Source: Anaeromyxobacter paludicola (lineage in GTDB: Bacteria; Myxococcota; Myxococcia; Myxococcales; Anaeromyxobacteraceae). Taken from it: a DNA stretch of 64,000 bases. The stretch covers positions 3,348,001 through 3,412,000 of the forward strand of contig NZ_AP025592.1 of the NCBI RefSeq assembly GCF_023169965.1. Reading direction: 5' to 3'. Of this stretch, positions 26,480-38,132 are shown one piece after another. Position numbers and translations under genes: made by a program. Position 1 is the first letter of the stretch. Every line of letters starts with the position of its first letter. A model generated the notes under the pieces. That model made no database searches. It saw nothing but the letters and a program-made list of their open reading frames with translations, and was not told the origin of the DNA.

Positions 26480-27244
26480 CTACTTCGTGTAGTCGGCGCC
26501 GAACCAGGACTTGGAGAGCTTCTCGAGCGTGCCGTCCTGGCGCAGCGAGGCGAGCGCCTGGTCCACCTTCTTCGCGACCGCCTCGCCGGCGGCGTCCTTG
26601 CGGACCACGAAGTGCGACGGCACGAGCTCGATCGGCTCGCCGACCAGCTTCACGTCGATCTTCAGCTGCTTGGCGTTGTAGCCGGCGGTGAGCCGGTCGT
26701 TCACGGTGGCGTCGAGCCGGCCGGCGGCGATGTCCTGCAGCACCACCGGGAGGTTGCCCTCGTAGTACTTGAGCTCGATCTTGGGGGAGTGGGTCTTGTT
26801 GTACTCCTCGAGCAGCTTCGTGTAGTTGCTGCCGACGCCGGTGCCGACCCGCTTGCCGCGGAGGTCGTCGAGGCCGTGGATGTCCTTGCGGTCGCCGCGC
26901 ACGATGATCTGCGCGCCCGAGACCAGGTACGGGGCGGTGAAGGCGTACTTCTTCTCGCGCTCCGGGGTCTTCGCGATCTGGTTGGCGATGAGGTCGAACT
27001 TCCGCGACTCGAGCGCCAGGAACATGCTGTCCCAGGGCGTCGGCACGAACTTCACGTCGTAGCCGGCGCGCTTGCCGACCTCCTTCATCACCTCGACGTC
27101 GTAGCCGGTGAGGTTCTTCGCCTGGTCGAAGAAGGTGAAGGGGGCGTAGGTGCCCTCGGTGCCCACGGTGAGCGGCGGGGCGGCGCGGGCGGCGCCCGCG
27201 GCGAGGAGGACGGCGGCGAGCAGCGCGGTCTTCAGGGTTCGCAT
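26480..27244 (-). CDS. tcyA: Cystine-type amino-acid binding protein
   Basis: The 254-residue protein has a signal peptide cleaved near AARA-AP (residue 22) and the motif [17 protein letters not shown]. Next come [35 protein letters not shown] and [14 protein letters not shown], all close to the TcyA/FliY L-cystine-binding group. It lacks a lipobox. Placing it with MetNI in one operon makes a sulfur amino-acid uptake unit. Another polar amino acid remains possible. Confidence 0.82.
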   Translation of the reverse strand: MRTLKTALLAAVLLAAGAARAAPPLTVGTEGTYAPFTFFDQAKNLTGYDVEVMKEVGKRAGYDVKFVPTPWDSMFLALESRKFDLIANQIAKTPEREKKYAFTAPYLVSGAQIIVRGDRKDIHGLDDLRGKRVGTGVGSNYTKLLEEYNKTHSPKIELKYYEGNLPVVLQDIAAGRLDATVNDRLTAGYNAKQLKIDVKLVGEPIELVPSHFVVRKDAAGEAVAKKVDQALASLRQDGTLEKLSKSWFGADYTK

Positions 27245-27252
27245 GGTGGCCC

Positions 27253-27281
27253 TCTCTAATAACAGATAGTCATCCGGTCAA
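27253..27281 (-). promoter_or_regulatory. Promoter of the cystine-methionine transport operon
   Basis: On the minus strand TTGACC (27281-27276), a 17-base spacer and TAGAGA (27258-27253) lie eight bases before the ATG at 27244. The -35 context TCCGCTTGACCGGA resembles the metQ promoter. Confidence 0.5.
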
Positions 27282-27360
27282 GCGGATTCCGGCTCGGCTG
27301 CAGCCGGTCGATATGCTCGGGCGCGGCCCGGCGCGCCGGTACCTGGCTGGCGAAGGCCCC

Positions 27361-28320
27361 TCAGGCCCCGCGGGCGCGCGGCCCGAGGTCGGCCCGCGCC
27401 AGGAGGAGCACCGCCCCGACGATGAGGGCGCCCCCGGCGAGGCGCGAGGCGGTGAGCGGCTCGCCGAGCAGGGTCGCGGCCAGGACGAGGGTGCAGGCCG
27501 GCTCCACGGTGGAGTAGACCGACGCGCGCACCGGGCCGATCCGCTCGAGCCCGGCCAGGAAGAGGCCGATGGCGAGCACGGTGCAGACGACCGCGATCCC
27601 GGCCACCGCCCACCAGCCCGCCGGCGTGCCCGGGAGCTTGAGCCCGCCGGCGCAGGCCACCACCCCGTAGACCACCGCCGCGGCGCTGGTGACCACCGCG
27701 GTCGAGGCGGCCGCCCCGGCCCGCTCCGGGAGCCGGCTGCCGGTCAGGATGTAGCCCGCGTAGATGAAGGCGGCGAGGAGCCCGAAGCCGACCGCCACCG
27801 GCGTGCCCTCGCCGGCCTTGCCGATGGTGAGGAGGCTCCCGGCGAGCGCGGCGACGAGGGCGGCGAGCTGCAGCCGCGAGAGCGGGTGGTGGAAGACGAC
27901 GCGGGCGAGGAGCGCCACCAATGCCGGGTAGAGGTAGAGCAGGAGCGCCGCCAGCCCGGCCGAGCCGAGCCGCACCGCGGTGAAGTAGGAGAAGGCCTGC
28001 CCGGCGTACCCGAGCGCCCCCATGCCGGCGAGGGTGAGGAGGGTGCGCCCGCGCGGCACCGGCTGCCGGCGGAGGAAGACCACGAGCCACATGAAGGCGG
28101 CCGCCGAGGTGAAGCGGAGCAGCAGCAGCGTCTGGGTGTCGGCGCCGGCCGCGTAGGCCACCCGGGCGAAGATGGGGAGCGCGCCGAAGCAGAGGCCGGA
28201 CGCCACCGCGCAGAGCGCCCCGCTCGCGAGCCGGGGCGGCGGGGCGTGGCCGCCGCGGGCGGCGCGCGCCGGGGCCGCGGCCGGACGGGACTCCTGGGCG
28301 AGGGCGCGCGCGTCGGGCAT
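27361..28320 (-). CDS. EamA/DMT-family transporter
   Basis: The 319-residue protein has about ten helices as two EamA repeats. The first covers SGLCFGALPIFARVAYAAG to LVALLARVVFHHPLSRLQL; the second covers STAVVTSAAAVVYGV to TLVLAATLLGEPLTASRL. Such carriers export metabolites or amino acids. The start at 28320 avoids a 93-codon non-coding extension and sits nine bases after a TATGCT box. It is divergent from another EamA gene 58 bases away. Confidence 0.85.
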   Translation of the reverse strand: MPDARALAQESRPAAAPARAARGGHAPPPRLASGALCAVASGLCFGALPIFARVAYAAGADTQTLLLLRFTSAAAFMWLVVFLRRQPVPRGRTLLTLAGMGALGYAGQAFSYFTAVRLGSAGLAALLLYLYPALVALLARVVFHHPLSRLQLAALVAALAGSLLTIGKAGEGTPVAVGFGLLAAFIYAGYILTGSRLPERAGAAASTAVVTSAAAVVYGVVACAGGLKLPGTPAGWWAVAGIAVVCTVLAIGLFLAGLERIGPVRASVYSTVEPACTLVLAATLLGEPLTASRLAGGALIVGAVLLLARADLGPRARGA

Positions 28321-28329
28321 GGACCGCGC

Positions 28330-28335
28330 AGCATA
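28330..28335 (-). promoter_or_regulatory. Start-proximal -10 box of the minus-strand EamA gene
   Basis: TATGCT is followed by nine bases (GCGCGGTCC) and the ATG, with no Shine-Dalgarno, the same arrangement as at 13542. Confidence 0.5.
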
Positions 28336-28378
28336 GCAGCCCCGCGGCCCGGGCCGGGGTTCCGGCGGGGTCCGGACC

Positions 28379-29293
28379 GTGCGATGCTCCGCCGCCGTGC
28401 GCACCGAGTCCAAGGCCCGCCTCGAGATCGTCCTCGCCGCCCTCCTCTTCTCCACGGGCGGGGCCGCCATCAAGGCCACCACGCTCGGCGCCTGGCAGGT
28501 GGCGAGCCTGCGCTCGGCGGTGGCCGCGGCGGCGCTCGTCCTCTTCATCCCCGAGGCGCGGCGGGGCTTCGGCCGGCGCAGCGCGCTCGTGGCGGTCACC
28601 TACGCCGCCACGCTCACGCTCTTCGTCACCGCCAACAAGCTCACCACCTCGGCGAGCGCCATCTTCCTGCAGGACACGGCGCCGCTGTACGTGCTCCTGC
28701 TCGGGCCGCTGCTGCTGCGCGAGCGGGTGTCGCGCGCCGACCTCGGCTTCATGGTCCTCGTCGCCGCCGGGATGGCGCTCTTCTTCTTCGGCGCCGACGC
28801 GCCGCTGCGCACCGCGCCCGATCCGCTCAAGGGAAACGTCATCGCCGCCGTGTCGGGCGTCACCTGGGCGCTCACCATCCTCGGCCTGCGCTGGGCCTCG
28901 GCCGACCCGGAGGGCGGCGGCCCGCTCGCGGCGACGGTGCTCGGAAACGCGCTCGCCTTCGCCGCCTGCCTCCCGGCGGCGCTGCCGCTCGGGCCGGTCC
29001 GGGCGGCCGACGTCGCCGCCATCCTCTTCCTCGGGGTGGTGCAGATCGGGCTCGCCTACTTCCTGCTCGGCCGCGGCGTGCACCACGTCCGGGCCCTGGA
29101 GGCGTCGCTGCTGCTCCTGGTCGAGCCGGCCCTCAACCCCATCTGGTCCTGGGCGGTGCACGGCGAGCGGCCCGGGCTGCCGACGATGGTCGGCGGCGCG
29201 CTGGTCATCGGGGCGACCGCCCTCAAGTCGTACCTCGACGCCCGCGCCCGGGGGGCGCCGGAGCAGGCGACCGCCGCCCCGGGCTCCGGTTAG
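28379..29293 (+). CDS. EamA/DMT-family transporter
   Basis: This 304-residue ten-helix carrier has the RhaT/EamA hallmarks ALLFSTGGAAIKATTLGAWQ, FLQDTAPLYVLLLGPLLLRE and the second-repeat end EPALNPIWSWAVHGERPG. GTG at 28379 is the first possible start; GTG at 28397 is equally plausible and removes six residues. It stops 21 bases before ptb and may be co-transcribed with ptb-buk. It is not closely related to its divergent neighbour. Confidence 0.85.
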   Translation: MRCSAAVRTESKARLEIVLAALLFSTGGAAIKATTLGAWQVASLRSAVAAAALVLFIPEARRGFGRRSALVAVTYAATLTLFVTANKLTTSASAIFLQDTAPLYVLLLGPLLLRERVSRADLGFMVLVAAGMALFFFGADAPLRTAPDPLKGNVIAAVSGVTWALTILGLRWASADPEGGGPLAATVLGNALAFAACLPAALPLGPVRAADVAAILFLGVVQIGLAYFLLGRGVHHVRALEASLLLLVEPALNPIWSWAVHGERPGLPTMVGGALVIGATALKSYLDARARGAPEQATAAPGSG

Positions 29294-29314
29294 ACTCGGG
29301 GACCGGGAGCGCCC

Positions 29315-30232
29315 ATGACGCCCATCCGGAACATGCGCGAGCTGGTGGAGCGGGCCTCGGCGCTCGGCCCCTGCCGCGTGGCGGTGCCGGGGGCCGACTC
29401 CAAGACCGCGCTCGGCGCGGCGCTGGAGGGCGAGGCGCGGGGGCTCGTCGAGCCGGTGCTCATCGGCGACCGGGCCGCCATCGTGACCGCCCTCGAGTCG
29501 TACGGCGCCGACCCGGCCCGCTACCCGGTGGTGGACGAGCCCGACCTCGACCGCGCCGCGCGGCGCGCGGTGGCGCTGGTGCGCGGCGAGGGGGCGGAGA
29601 TCGTCCTCAAGGGGAGCCTCTCCACCGCCCAGCTCCTGCGGGCGGTGCTCGACCGCGATCACGGCCTGCGCGGGCCGGGGCTCCTCTCCGACGTCCTCGT
29701 CACCGAGGCGCCCGGCGGCGAGCCGCGGCTGCTCGGCGTCACCGACGGCGGGCTCAACGTGGCGCCCTCGCTCGAGGACAAGCGGCGCATCCTCGAGAAC
29801 GCGGTGCGGGTCTTCCACCGGCTCGGGGTGGAGCGGCCGAAGGTGGCGCTCCTCTGCGCCATCGAGACCGTGACCCCGGCCATGCCGCACACCGCCGAGG
29901 CCGCGGCGCTGCAGGCGCTCGCGGAGCGGGGCGAGCTCGAGGGGTGCGAGCCGTTCGGCCCGGTGGCGCTCGACGGCGCGCTCTCGGTGGGCGCCGCCCG
30001 CGCCAAGGGGATGAGCCACCCGGCGGCGGGGAAGGCCGACGTGATCCTCGTCCCCAACATCGAGACCGGCAACGCGCTCGGGAAGTCGTTCACCTGGCTC
30101 GCCGAGAAGCGGGTCGGCCACGTGGTGGAGGGGGCGCGCGCCCCGGTGCTCATCCCCTCGCGCGCGGAGGGCAGCATGGACAAGCTCTGCTCGCTGGCGC
30201 TGGGCGTGCTCGTGGCGCGGGGTGGGCGGTGA
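29315..30232 (+). CDS. ptb: Phosphate butyryltransferase
   Basis: The 305-residue enzyme is of the phosphotransacetylase family, in the shorter Ptb form. It converts butyryl-CoA (or branched acyl-CoA) and phosphate to the acyl phosphate. Visible are AEIVLKGSLSTAQLLRAVL, LLSDVLVTE, GVTDGGLNVAPSLEDK, LLCAIETVTPAMPHTAEA and ADVILVPNIETGNALGKS. GGGAGCG precedes the ATG. It overlaps buk by four bases. The pair recovers ATP from acyl-CoA by substrate-level phosphorylation. Confidence 0.93.
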   Translation: MTPIRNMRELVERASALGPCRVAVPGADSKTALGAALEGEARGLVEPVLIGDRAAIVTALESYGADPARYPVVDEPDLDRAARRAVALVRGEGAEIVLKGSLSTAQLLRAVLDRDHGLRGPGLLSDVLVTEAPGGEPRLLGVTDGGLNVAPSLEDKRRILENAVRVFHRLGVERPKVALLCAIETVTPAMPHTAEAAALQALAERGELEGCEPFGPVALDGALSVGAARAKGMSHPAAGKADVILVPNIETGNALGKSFTWLAEKRVGHVVEGARAPVLIPSRAEGSMDKLCSLALGVLVARGGR

Positions 30233-31326
30233 GCGGGGGCGGCGAGGCGAGCCCCCCGGCCGCGCCGCTCCTGCTGGCGGTGAACCCCGGCGCCGGCTCC
30301 ACCAAGCTCGGGCTCTTCCGCGGCGCCGCGCTCGTGTCCGAGCACGTGGAGCGGCACGACGAGCGAGCGCTCGCGGCGCTGGGGCGCGTCGCGGCGCAGC
30401 GCGCGCTCCGGGCCGCGGCGGCGCGGGAGTTCCTGGCGCGGGCCGGCGTGCGTCGCGGCGAGCTCGCCGCGGTGGTCGGCCGGGGCGGGCTCTTCAAGCC
30501 GCTCGAGAGCGGCGCGTACCTGGTGGAGGACGCCATGCTCCGCGACGCCGAGGCGGGCGCGCGCGGCGACCACGCCGCCAACCTGGGCGCGCTCCTCGCC
30601 GCGGAGCTCGGGGCCGAGCACGGCTGCCCGGCGCTGGTGGTGGACGCGGTCTCGCTCGACGAGCTCGAGCCGGTGGCCCGGATCTCCGGGCTCGCCGGCG
30701 TGGAGCGCACCAGCCTCTGCCACGCGCTCAACATGCGCGCCGTGGCGCGGCGGCACGCCCGGACCGCGGGGCGGCCGTTCGCCGAGGCGCGGCTCGTGGT
30801 GGCGCACCTCGGGACCGGCGCCTCGCTCGCGGCGGTGCGCGACGGCCGGCTCGTGGACGTGGTGAACCCGCAGGACGAGGGGCCGTTCTCCGGCGACCGC
30901 TCGGGCGGCGTGCCCGCGACCGCGCTCATCGAGCTCTGCTTCGCGCCGGGCGCGGACCGCGGGGCGCTGCGCAGGCGGCTCTTCGGCGACGGCGGGCTCC
31001 ACTCCTACCTCGGCACGCGCGACGTCCGCGAGGTGGCGCGCCGCGCCCGCGAGGGGGACGCGCAGGCGGCGCTGGTGCTCGACGCCGCCGCCTACCAGCT
31101 CGCGAAGGCGATCGGCGAGATGGCGACGGTGCTCGAGGGGCGGGTGGACGCGATCCTGCTCACCGGGGGCGCGGTGAACGAGCCCGCGCTCGTGGAGCGG
31201 GTGCGGCCGCGGGTCGAGTGGATCGCGCCGGTGGCGCTCTACCCCGGCGAGGACGAGCTGCGGGCGCTGGCGGAAGGGGCGCTGCGGGTGCTCGCGGGGG
31301 AGGAGCCGGCGAAGCGGTACGGGTGA
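30229..31326 (+). CDS. buk: Butyrate kinase
   Basis: The 365-residue protein is an ASKHA-fold acyl kinase: LAVNPGAGSTKLGLF near the N-terminus, VVGRGGLFKPLESGAYLV, CHALNMRAVARRHAR, VVAHLGTGASLAAVRDG, DEGPFSGDRSGGVP and ILLTGGAVNEPALV. It makes ATP and butyrate (or isobutyrate/isovalerate) from the Ptb product. The start is GTG within a GTGA overlap with ptb; the frame is open upstream but shadows other genes. It ends seven bases from the convergent MFS gene. Confidence 0.93.
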   Translation: MSGGGEASPPAAPLLLAVNPGAGSTKLGLFRGAALVSEHVERHDERALAALGRVAAQRALRAAAAREFLARAGVRRGELAAVVGRGGLFKPLESGAYLVEDAMLRDAEAGARGDHAANLGALLAAELGAEHGCPALVVDAVSLDELEPVARISGLAGVERTSLCHALNMRAVARRHARTAGRPFAEARLVVAHLGTGASLAAVRDGRLVDVVNPQDEGPFSGDRSGGVPATALIELCFAPGADRGALRRRLFGDGGLHSYLGTRDVREVARRAREGDAQAALVLDAAAYQLAKAIGEMATVLEGRVDAILLTGGAVNEPALVERVRPRVEWIAPVALYPGEDELRALAEGALRVLAGEEPAKRYG

Positions 31327-31333
31327 GCCGCGG

Positions 31334-32566
31334 CTAGCGCGAGCCCAGCCGCTCCCGCCGCGCGGGACCCGAGGCGAGCTGCGCGGCGGCGAAGACGAGG
31401 CCGATGCCGAGGCACCCGAGCCAGACCGCCGGCGCGCCGAGGTGGCGCAGCGCCCACGCCCCCGCGCCGGGCGCGGCGAAGGCGGCGAGGCCGAAGGTGC
31501 TCGTGTACGCGCCCTGGTAGCGGCCGCGCGCGTGCGCCGGGGCGAGGGAGGCGACGAGCGCCGCGGCCACCGGCAGCCCGAAGATCTCGCCGACGGTCCA
31601 GAGCACCACGCCCGCGGCGTAGCCGGCGGCCGAGGTGGTGACCGCGTAGAGGCCGAAGCCGGCGCCGGTGAGCACGCCCGCCACGGCGAGCGCGCGCGAG
31701 GGGTCGAGCCGGGCCACGGCGCGGCCGGCGAGCGGCTGCAGCAGCACCACCAGCGCCCCGTTGAGCGCGGTGACGAGGCCGAAGGTGGCGGGCGAGTGGC
31801 CGTGGGCGGCCATGTCGATCGGCATCGCCACCTGGTGCTGGAAGAAGACGAAGGCGAAGAGGAAGTTCTGGACGAGGAAGGCGACGAAGACGCGGTCGGC
31901 GAGCGGGCCGCGCTCCCTCGCGCCCGGCCGGGCCCCGTCCCCGTCCGCCGCGTGGGCCGCCGGGGCGCCCGCCTGCGGCCGCGTCTCCGGCACGAACCGC
32001 CAGACGATGGCGGCGAAGGCGAGCGTGGTGGCCGCGTCGGCGGCGAAGAGCGCGAGGTAGCTCCGCTTCGCCACGTACCCGGCCACCACCAGCGCGAACG
32101 ACACGCCGAGGTTCGCCGCCCAGTACATCAGCGCGAAGGCCCGCAGCCGCTTCACCGGGTCGGTCACGAGGTCGGCGACCGCGGCCTGCATCGCCGGCCG
32201 GTAGAGCTCGGAGAGGAACCCCGCCGCGAGCGTCGCCGCGGCGATCGCCGGCACCCCGCGCGCGAACCCGAGCGCGAGCACCGCCGCGCCGCCGAGCGCG
32301 AGCCCGGTCATCGCCGTGGCGCGCCGTCCCACCCGGTCCGCGAGCCACCCGCCCAGCGCCGAGGAGAAGATCGCCCCGAGCCCCCAGAGCGACACCACCG
32401 CCCCGGCGGTGGACACCGGCAGCCCGCGCTGCCCGGTGAGGTAGAGGGCCAGGAACGGCACCACGAACGTCCCGAGCCGGTTCACGAGCGCGCCGGCCCA
32501 GAGCGCCCAGTAGGCGCGGGGCAGGCCGCCGAGGCGCTGGCGGAGGAGGTCGCGGAGGTGCGTCAC
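31334..32566 (-). CDS. MFS transporter
   Basis: The 410-residue protein has about twelve helices. MFS motif A is GGWLADRVGRRATAM near residue 70. Arg/Pro-rich loops and a central acidic loop (QAGAPAAHAADGDGARPGA) separate the two halves. It looks like a drug/metabolite-efflux type of the DHA1-like group; the substrate is unknown. The start is GTG, nine bases after a TAGAAG box. Confidence 0.85.
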   Translation of the reverse strand: MTHLRDLLRQRLGGLPRAYWALWAGALVNRLGTFVVPFLALYLTGQRGLPVSTAGAVVSLWGLGAIFSSALGGWLADRVGRRATAMTGLALGGAAVLALGFARGVPAIAAATLAAGFLSELYRPAMQAAVADLVTDPVKRLRAFALMYWAANLGVSFALVVAGYVAKRSYLALFAADAATTLAFAAIVWRFVPETRPQAGAPAAHAADGDGARPGARERGPLADRVFVAFLVQNFLFAFVFFQHQVAMPIDMAAHGHSPATFGLVTALNGALVVLLQPLAGRAVARLDPSRALAVAGVLTGAGFGLYAVTTSAAGYAAGVVLWTVGEIFGLPVAAALVASLAPAHARGRYQGAYTSTFGLAAFAAPGAGAWALRHLGAPAVWLGCLGIGLVFAAAQLASGPARRERLGSR

Positions 32567-32575
32567 GGAGCGTCG

Positions 32576-32581
32576 CTTCTA
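32576..32581 (-). promoter_or_regulatory. Start-proximal -10 box of the MFS gene
   Basis: TAGAAG on the minus strand is followed by nine bases and the GTG start, with no Shine-Dalgarno. Confidence 0.4.
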
Positions 32582-32637
32582 GCGCGGGGCGCGGAGGCTG
32601 TCGATGCGCGCCCGCGCGGCCCGCCGGCGGGGGCCCG

Positions 32638-32676
32638 CGAAAAGGAAGCGGCCGCCCCGGGATCGGAGCGGCCGCC
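32638..32676 (-). terminator. Intrinsic terminator of glnA
   Basis: On the minus strand GCGGCCGC (32676-32669) pairs with GCGGCCGC (32656-32649) with extra G/C pairs inside, followed by TTCCTTTTCGCG. It lies 37 bases past the glnA stop. Confidence 0.75.
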
Positions 32677-32712
32677 GTGCTGCGCTGGGCCTGTCGGATG
32701 GCCCGCCGAGAG

Positions 32713-34137
<1,425 letters not shown>

Positions 34138-34186
34138 CTCTGTACTGTCTCCAGGGGTCAGGTGGTGCGTCGTGGGCGGATCGTCT

Positions 34187-34202
34187 AGCACTTCATGTGC
34201 CA
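34187..34202 (-). promoter_or_regulatory. Sigma-54 promoter of glnA
   Basis: The minus strand reads TGGCACATGAAGTGCT. The -24 GG and -12 GC are spaced exactly as in the RpoN consensus TGGCAC-N5-TTGCW, with only one mismatch in the -12 part. It is 50 bases upstream of the glnA ATG and the ntrC gene is adjacent. Confidence 0.85.
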
Positions 34203-34251
34203 CGGTGGAACGCCCCTCAAAGCCCCGGGGGCGCGGGGTCCAGGCGTCCGG

Positions 34252-34272
34252 GCTGCCCGTCGGGCGGGCAGC
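34252..34272. repeat. 8-bp inverted repeat upstream of the glnA promoter
   Basis: GCTGCCCG-TCGGG-CGGGCAGC lies between the sigma-54 promoter and the dyad at 34282. It is a possible protein-binding or termination hairpin for the ntrC-glnA spacer. Confidence 0.4.
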
Positions 34273-34281
34273 GAGTTGCCT

Positions 34282-34301
34282 GCAAAGCGAGCAGCGCTTG
34301 C
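34282..34301 (-). promoter_or_regulatory. Candidate NtrC enhancer site for glnA
   Basis: GCAAAGCG-AGCA-GCGCTTGC is an imperfect dyad (6 of 8 pairs) about 95 bp upstream of the sigma-54 -12 element, a typical enhancer distance. It differs from the enteric TGCACCA-type site, so the call is tentative. Confidence 0.35.
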
Positions 34302-34338
34302 CCTGAAAGCGGGCGTGGGCGCGGGGTGGAACAGGGGG

Positions 34339-35808
<1,470 letters not shown>

Positions 35809-35873
35809 CCTCTCGTCGCTCGGGCCCCGGCCGGCGCGAGGCGCGGCCCGGGGCGGGTGATTAAGGAAAGGCG

Positions 35874-36578
35874 ATGCAACTTGCCCACGTTCCTGCGGAA
35901 AAGCGGTACGGGTTCAAGGAGGGCTGGCTCGAGACCCGCTGGCACTTCTCCTTCGACCACTACTACGACCCCGCGAACGTCCGGTTCGGCGCGCTGCGCG
36001 TCTTCAACGACGACCGGATCGCGCCCGACTCCGGCTTCGACCGCCACCCCCACCGCGAGATGGAGATCGTGACCGTGATGCTGGCCGGGACCCTCGAGCA
36101 CCGGGACAGCTCGGGCGGCTCGGCGCGGCTCGTGGCCGGCGATGTCCAGCGCATGTCGGCAGGGACCGGGATCGCCCATTCGGAGCGGAACCCTAGCAAG
36201 AGCGAGGCCACCCACCTCTTGCAGATCTGGGTGCTGCCCGACACCCCCGGCCTCCGCCCCGGCTACGAGCAGCGCCGGTTCGAGCGGGCCGCGCGCCGGG
36301 GGCGGCTCGAGCGCGTCGTCACCCGCGACCCCGGGCCGGGCGAGCTGAAGATCCACCAGGACGTGGATTTTTACCTGGGCACCCTGGTGCCGGAGGTGGA
36401 GCTGGAACACCGCGTCCGGCCAGGGCGGCGGCAGTACCTGTTCGTCATCGAGGGGGCGGTGGCGCTGGACGGGACCCGCCTGGAGGAGGGGGACCAGGGC
36501 CGGATCACCGGCGCCGAGGCGCTGCGGCTCCGGGCGCTGGGGAAGGAGGCGGAGGTGATCCTGATCGACCTCGCGTGA
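35874..36578 (+). CDS. Pirin-family bicupin protein
   Basis: This 234-residue protein has two cupin halves. The pirin motif is FDRHPHREMEIVTVMLAGTLEHRDS, spread over residues 58-82, with metal ligands His60, His62, His104 (IAHSERN) and Glu106. Related proteins (YhhW) are quercetin dioxygenases or redox sensors. AAGGAAAGG precedes the ATG. It lies on the strand opposite to its neighbours and splits ntrB from ntrC, so it looks like a later insertion into a nitrogen-control operon. Confidence 0.92.
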   Translation: MQLAHVPAEKRYGFKEGWLETRWHFSFDHYYDPANVRFGALRVFNDDRIAPDSGFDRHPHREMEIVTVMLAGTLEHRDSSGGSARLVAGDVQRMSAGTGIAHSERNPSKSEATHLLQIWVLPDTPGLRPGYEQRRFERAARRGRLERVVTRDPGPGELKIHQDVDFYLGTLVPEVELEHRVRPGRRQYLFVIEGAVALDGTRLEEGDQGRITGAEALRLRALGKEAEVILIDLA

Positions 36579-36585
36579 GCCGCGG

Positions 36586-36710
36586 CCCCTCCCGTCCCTC
36601 CCCCGCTTCGCGGGAAAGGGGAAGCGGCGCGCGTCGTGGGCAGCTCCGGGGCGACCGCGCTGCCCTCCCTCCCCGCCGGGCGGGGAGGGTCGGGGAGGGG
36701 CGGCCAGCGG
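36586..36710. repeat. Two-hairpin GC-rich repeat element, copy 2
   Basis: Hairpin 1 (36586-36625: CCCTCCCCCGC-TTC-GCGGGAAAGGGGAAG) and hairpin 2 (36662-36710: CCCTCCCCGCC-GGGCGGGGAGGG, ending GGCGGCCAGCGG) repeat the order, spacing and tail of the element at 4196-4322. It again lies between convergent genes (pirin and ntrB). Confidence 0.75.
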
Positions 36711-36714
36711 GAGC

Positions 36715-37770
36715 CTAGACGTCGAGCGGCAGGTACACGCTCGCCTCGGCCCCGCCGCCGTGCCGGTTCTTCACGTCGATGCGCCCGCCGTGCGCCTCCA
36801 CGATGCGGCGCGAGATGGCGAGCCCGAGGCCGGTGCCGTGCGGCTTCCCGGTGGCGAAGGGGGTGAAGAGCCGCGGCAGCATGGCGTCGGAGATCCCGGG
36901 CCCGTTGTCGAGCACCGAGAGCCGCATCATCGGCCGGCTCCGGCCGCTCGCCTCGCGCAGCCGGAGCGGCGACATGGTGGTCTCGAGCACCACCTCGGGC
37001 GCGGAGGCGCCGGCGACCGCCTCGACGGCGTTCCGCACCAGGTTGAGCACCACCTGCGTGAGCTTCTCCTGGTCGGCCCTCACCGATGGCAGCGAGGGGT
37101 CGAAGCGCTGGACCAGCTTGACCGGGTCGGCCCCGGGGATGCCGCGCGCCAGCAGCATCACGTCGCCGAGCACGGTGTGGACGTTCACCGGCCCGGTGGC
37201 GAGCGCGGCCGGGCGGGCCAGGTCGAGCAGCTCGCGCACCAGCCCGTCCACCCGCTTCGCCTCGCGGGCGATGACGAGCGCGTACTGCCGCGCGGGCCCC
37301 TCGGCCTCGCGCGCGAGCAGCTCCGCCGATCCCTGCAACCCCGCGAGAGGATTCTTGATCTCGTGCGCCAGGCCGGCCGCCAGCGCCTCGAAGTCGAGCG
37401 CCCGCTCCCCCTGTCGCGGCACGCGCATGGCGATGACCGCGCCGGCGCAGGTGGGCCCGTCGAAGAGCGGGCTCGCCTCGGCGCCGATGGAGATGCCGCT
37501 GTCGTGGGGGGCCGGGAAGTCGATGCGCGCCCCCTGCTGCGAGACGCGCACCCGCTCCGCCAGCATCGCGAGCTGGGCGCCGCCGGGCAGGGCGCGGGCC
37601 GGCAGGCCGACCGCCCGCTCGCGGCTGTGCCCGAAGAGCTCCTCCGCCGCCGGGTTGACGTGGAGGACGCCGCCGTCGGCGCCCACCACCACCACCGCGT
37701 CGCCGAGCGAGTCGAGCGCCGCCCGGGCCAGCGTCGCCGGGAGCGCCGGGAGCTTGGGGGCTCTCGCCAA
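36715..37770 (-). CDS. ntrB: NtrB-family nitrogen sensor histidine kinase
   Basis: The 351-residue soluble kinase has a PAS domain (about 14-116), a DHp helix with the phospho-acceptor His136 in GLAHEIKNPLAGLQ, and an ATPase domain (N-box VLNLVRNAVEAV, G1 VLDNGPGIS, G2 GTGLGLAISRRI). It has no membrane segment, as in NtrB/GlnL, which is controlled by binding of PII. glnB lies directly upstream with three bases between, and ntrC is the natural partner. Confidence 0.92.
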   Translation of the reverse strand: MARAPKLPALPATLARAALDSLGDAVVVVGADGGVLHVNPAAEELFGHSRERAVGLPARALPGGAQLAMLAERVRVSQQGARIDFPAPHDSGISIGAEASPLFDGPTCAGAVIAMRVPRQGERALDFEALAAGLAHEIKNPLAGLQGSAELLAREAEGPARQYALVIAREAKRVDGLVRELLDLARPAALATGPVNVHTVLGDVMLLARGIPGADPVKLVQRFDPSLPSVRADQEKLTQVVLNLVRNAVEAVAGASAPEVVLETTMSPLRLREASGRSRPMMRLSVLDNGPGISDAMLPRLFTPFATGKPHGTGLGLAISRRIVEAHGGRIDVKNRHGGGAEASVYLPLDV

Positions 37771-37773
37771 CGG

Positions 37774-38115
<342 letters not shown>

Positions 38116-38132
38116 TCACCTCTACGGGAAGT

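Noticed and set aside
27313-30228. Very long plus-strand frame ahead of buk
   Set aside because: It lies over the EamA genes and ptb in another frame; open only because GC-rich DNA has few stops.
34138-34203. Upstream in-frame ATG for glnA at 34203
   Set aside because: It lies on or before the sigma-54 promoter, and the added 22 residues are not glutamine-synthetase-like.
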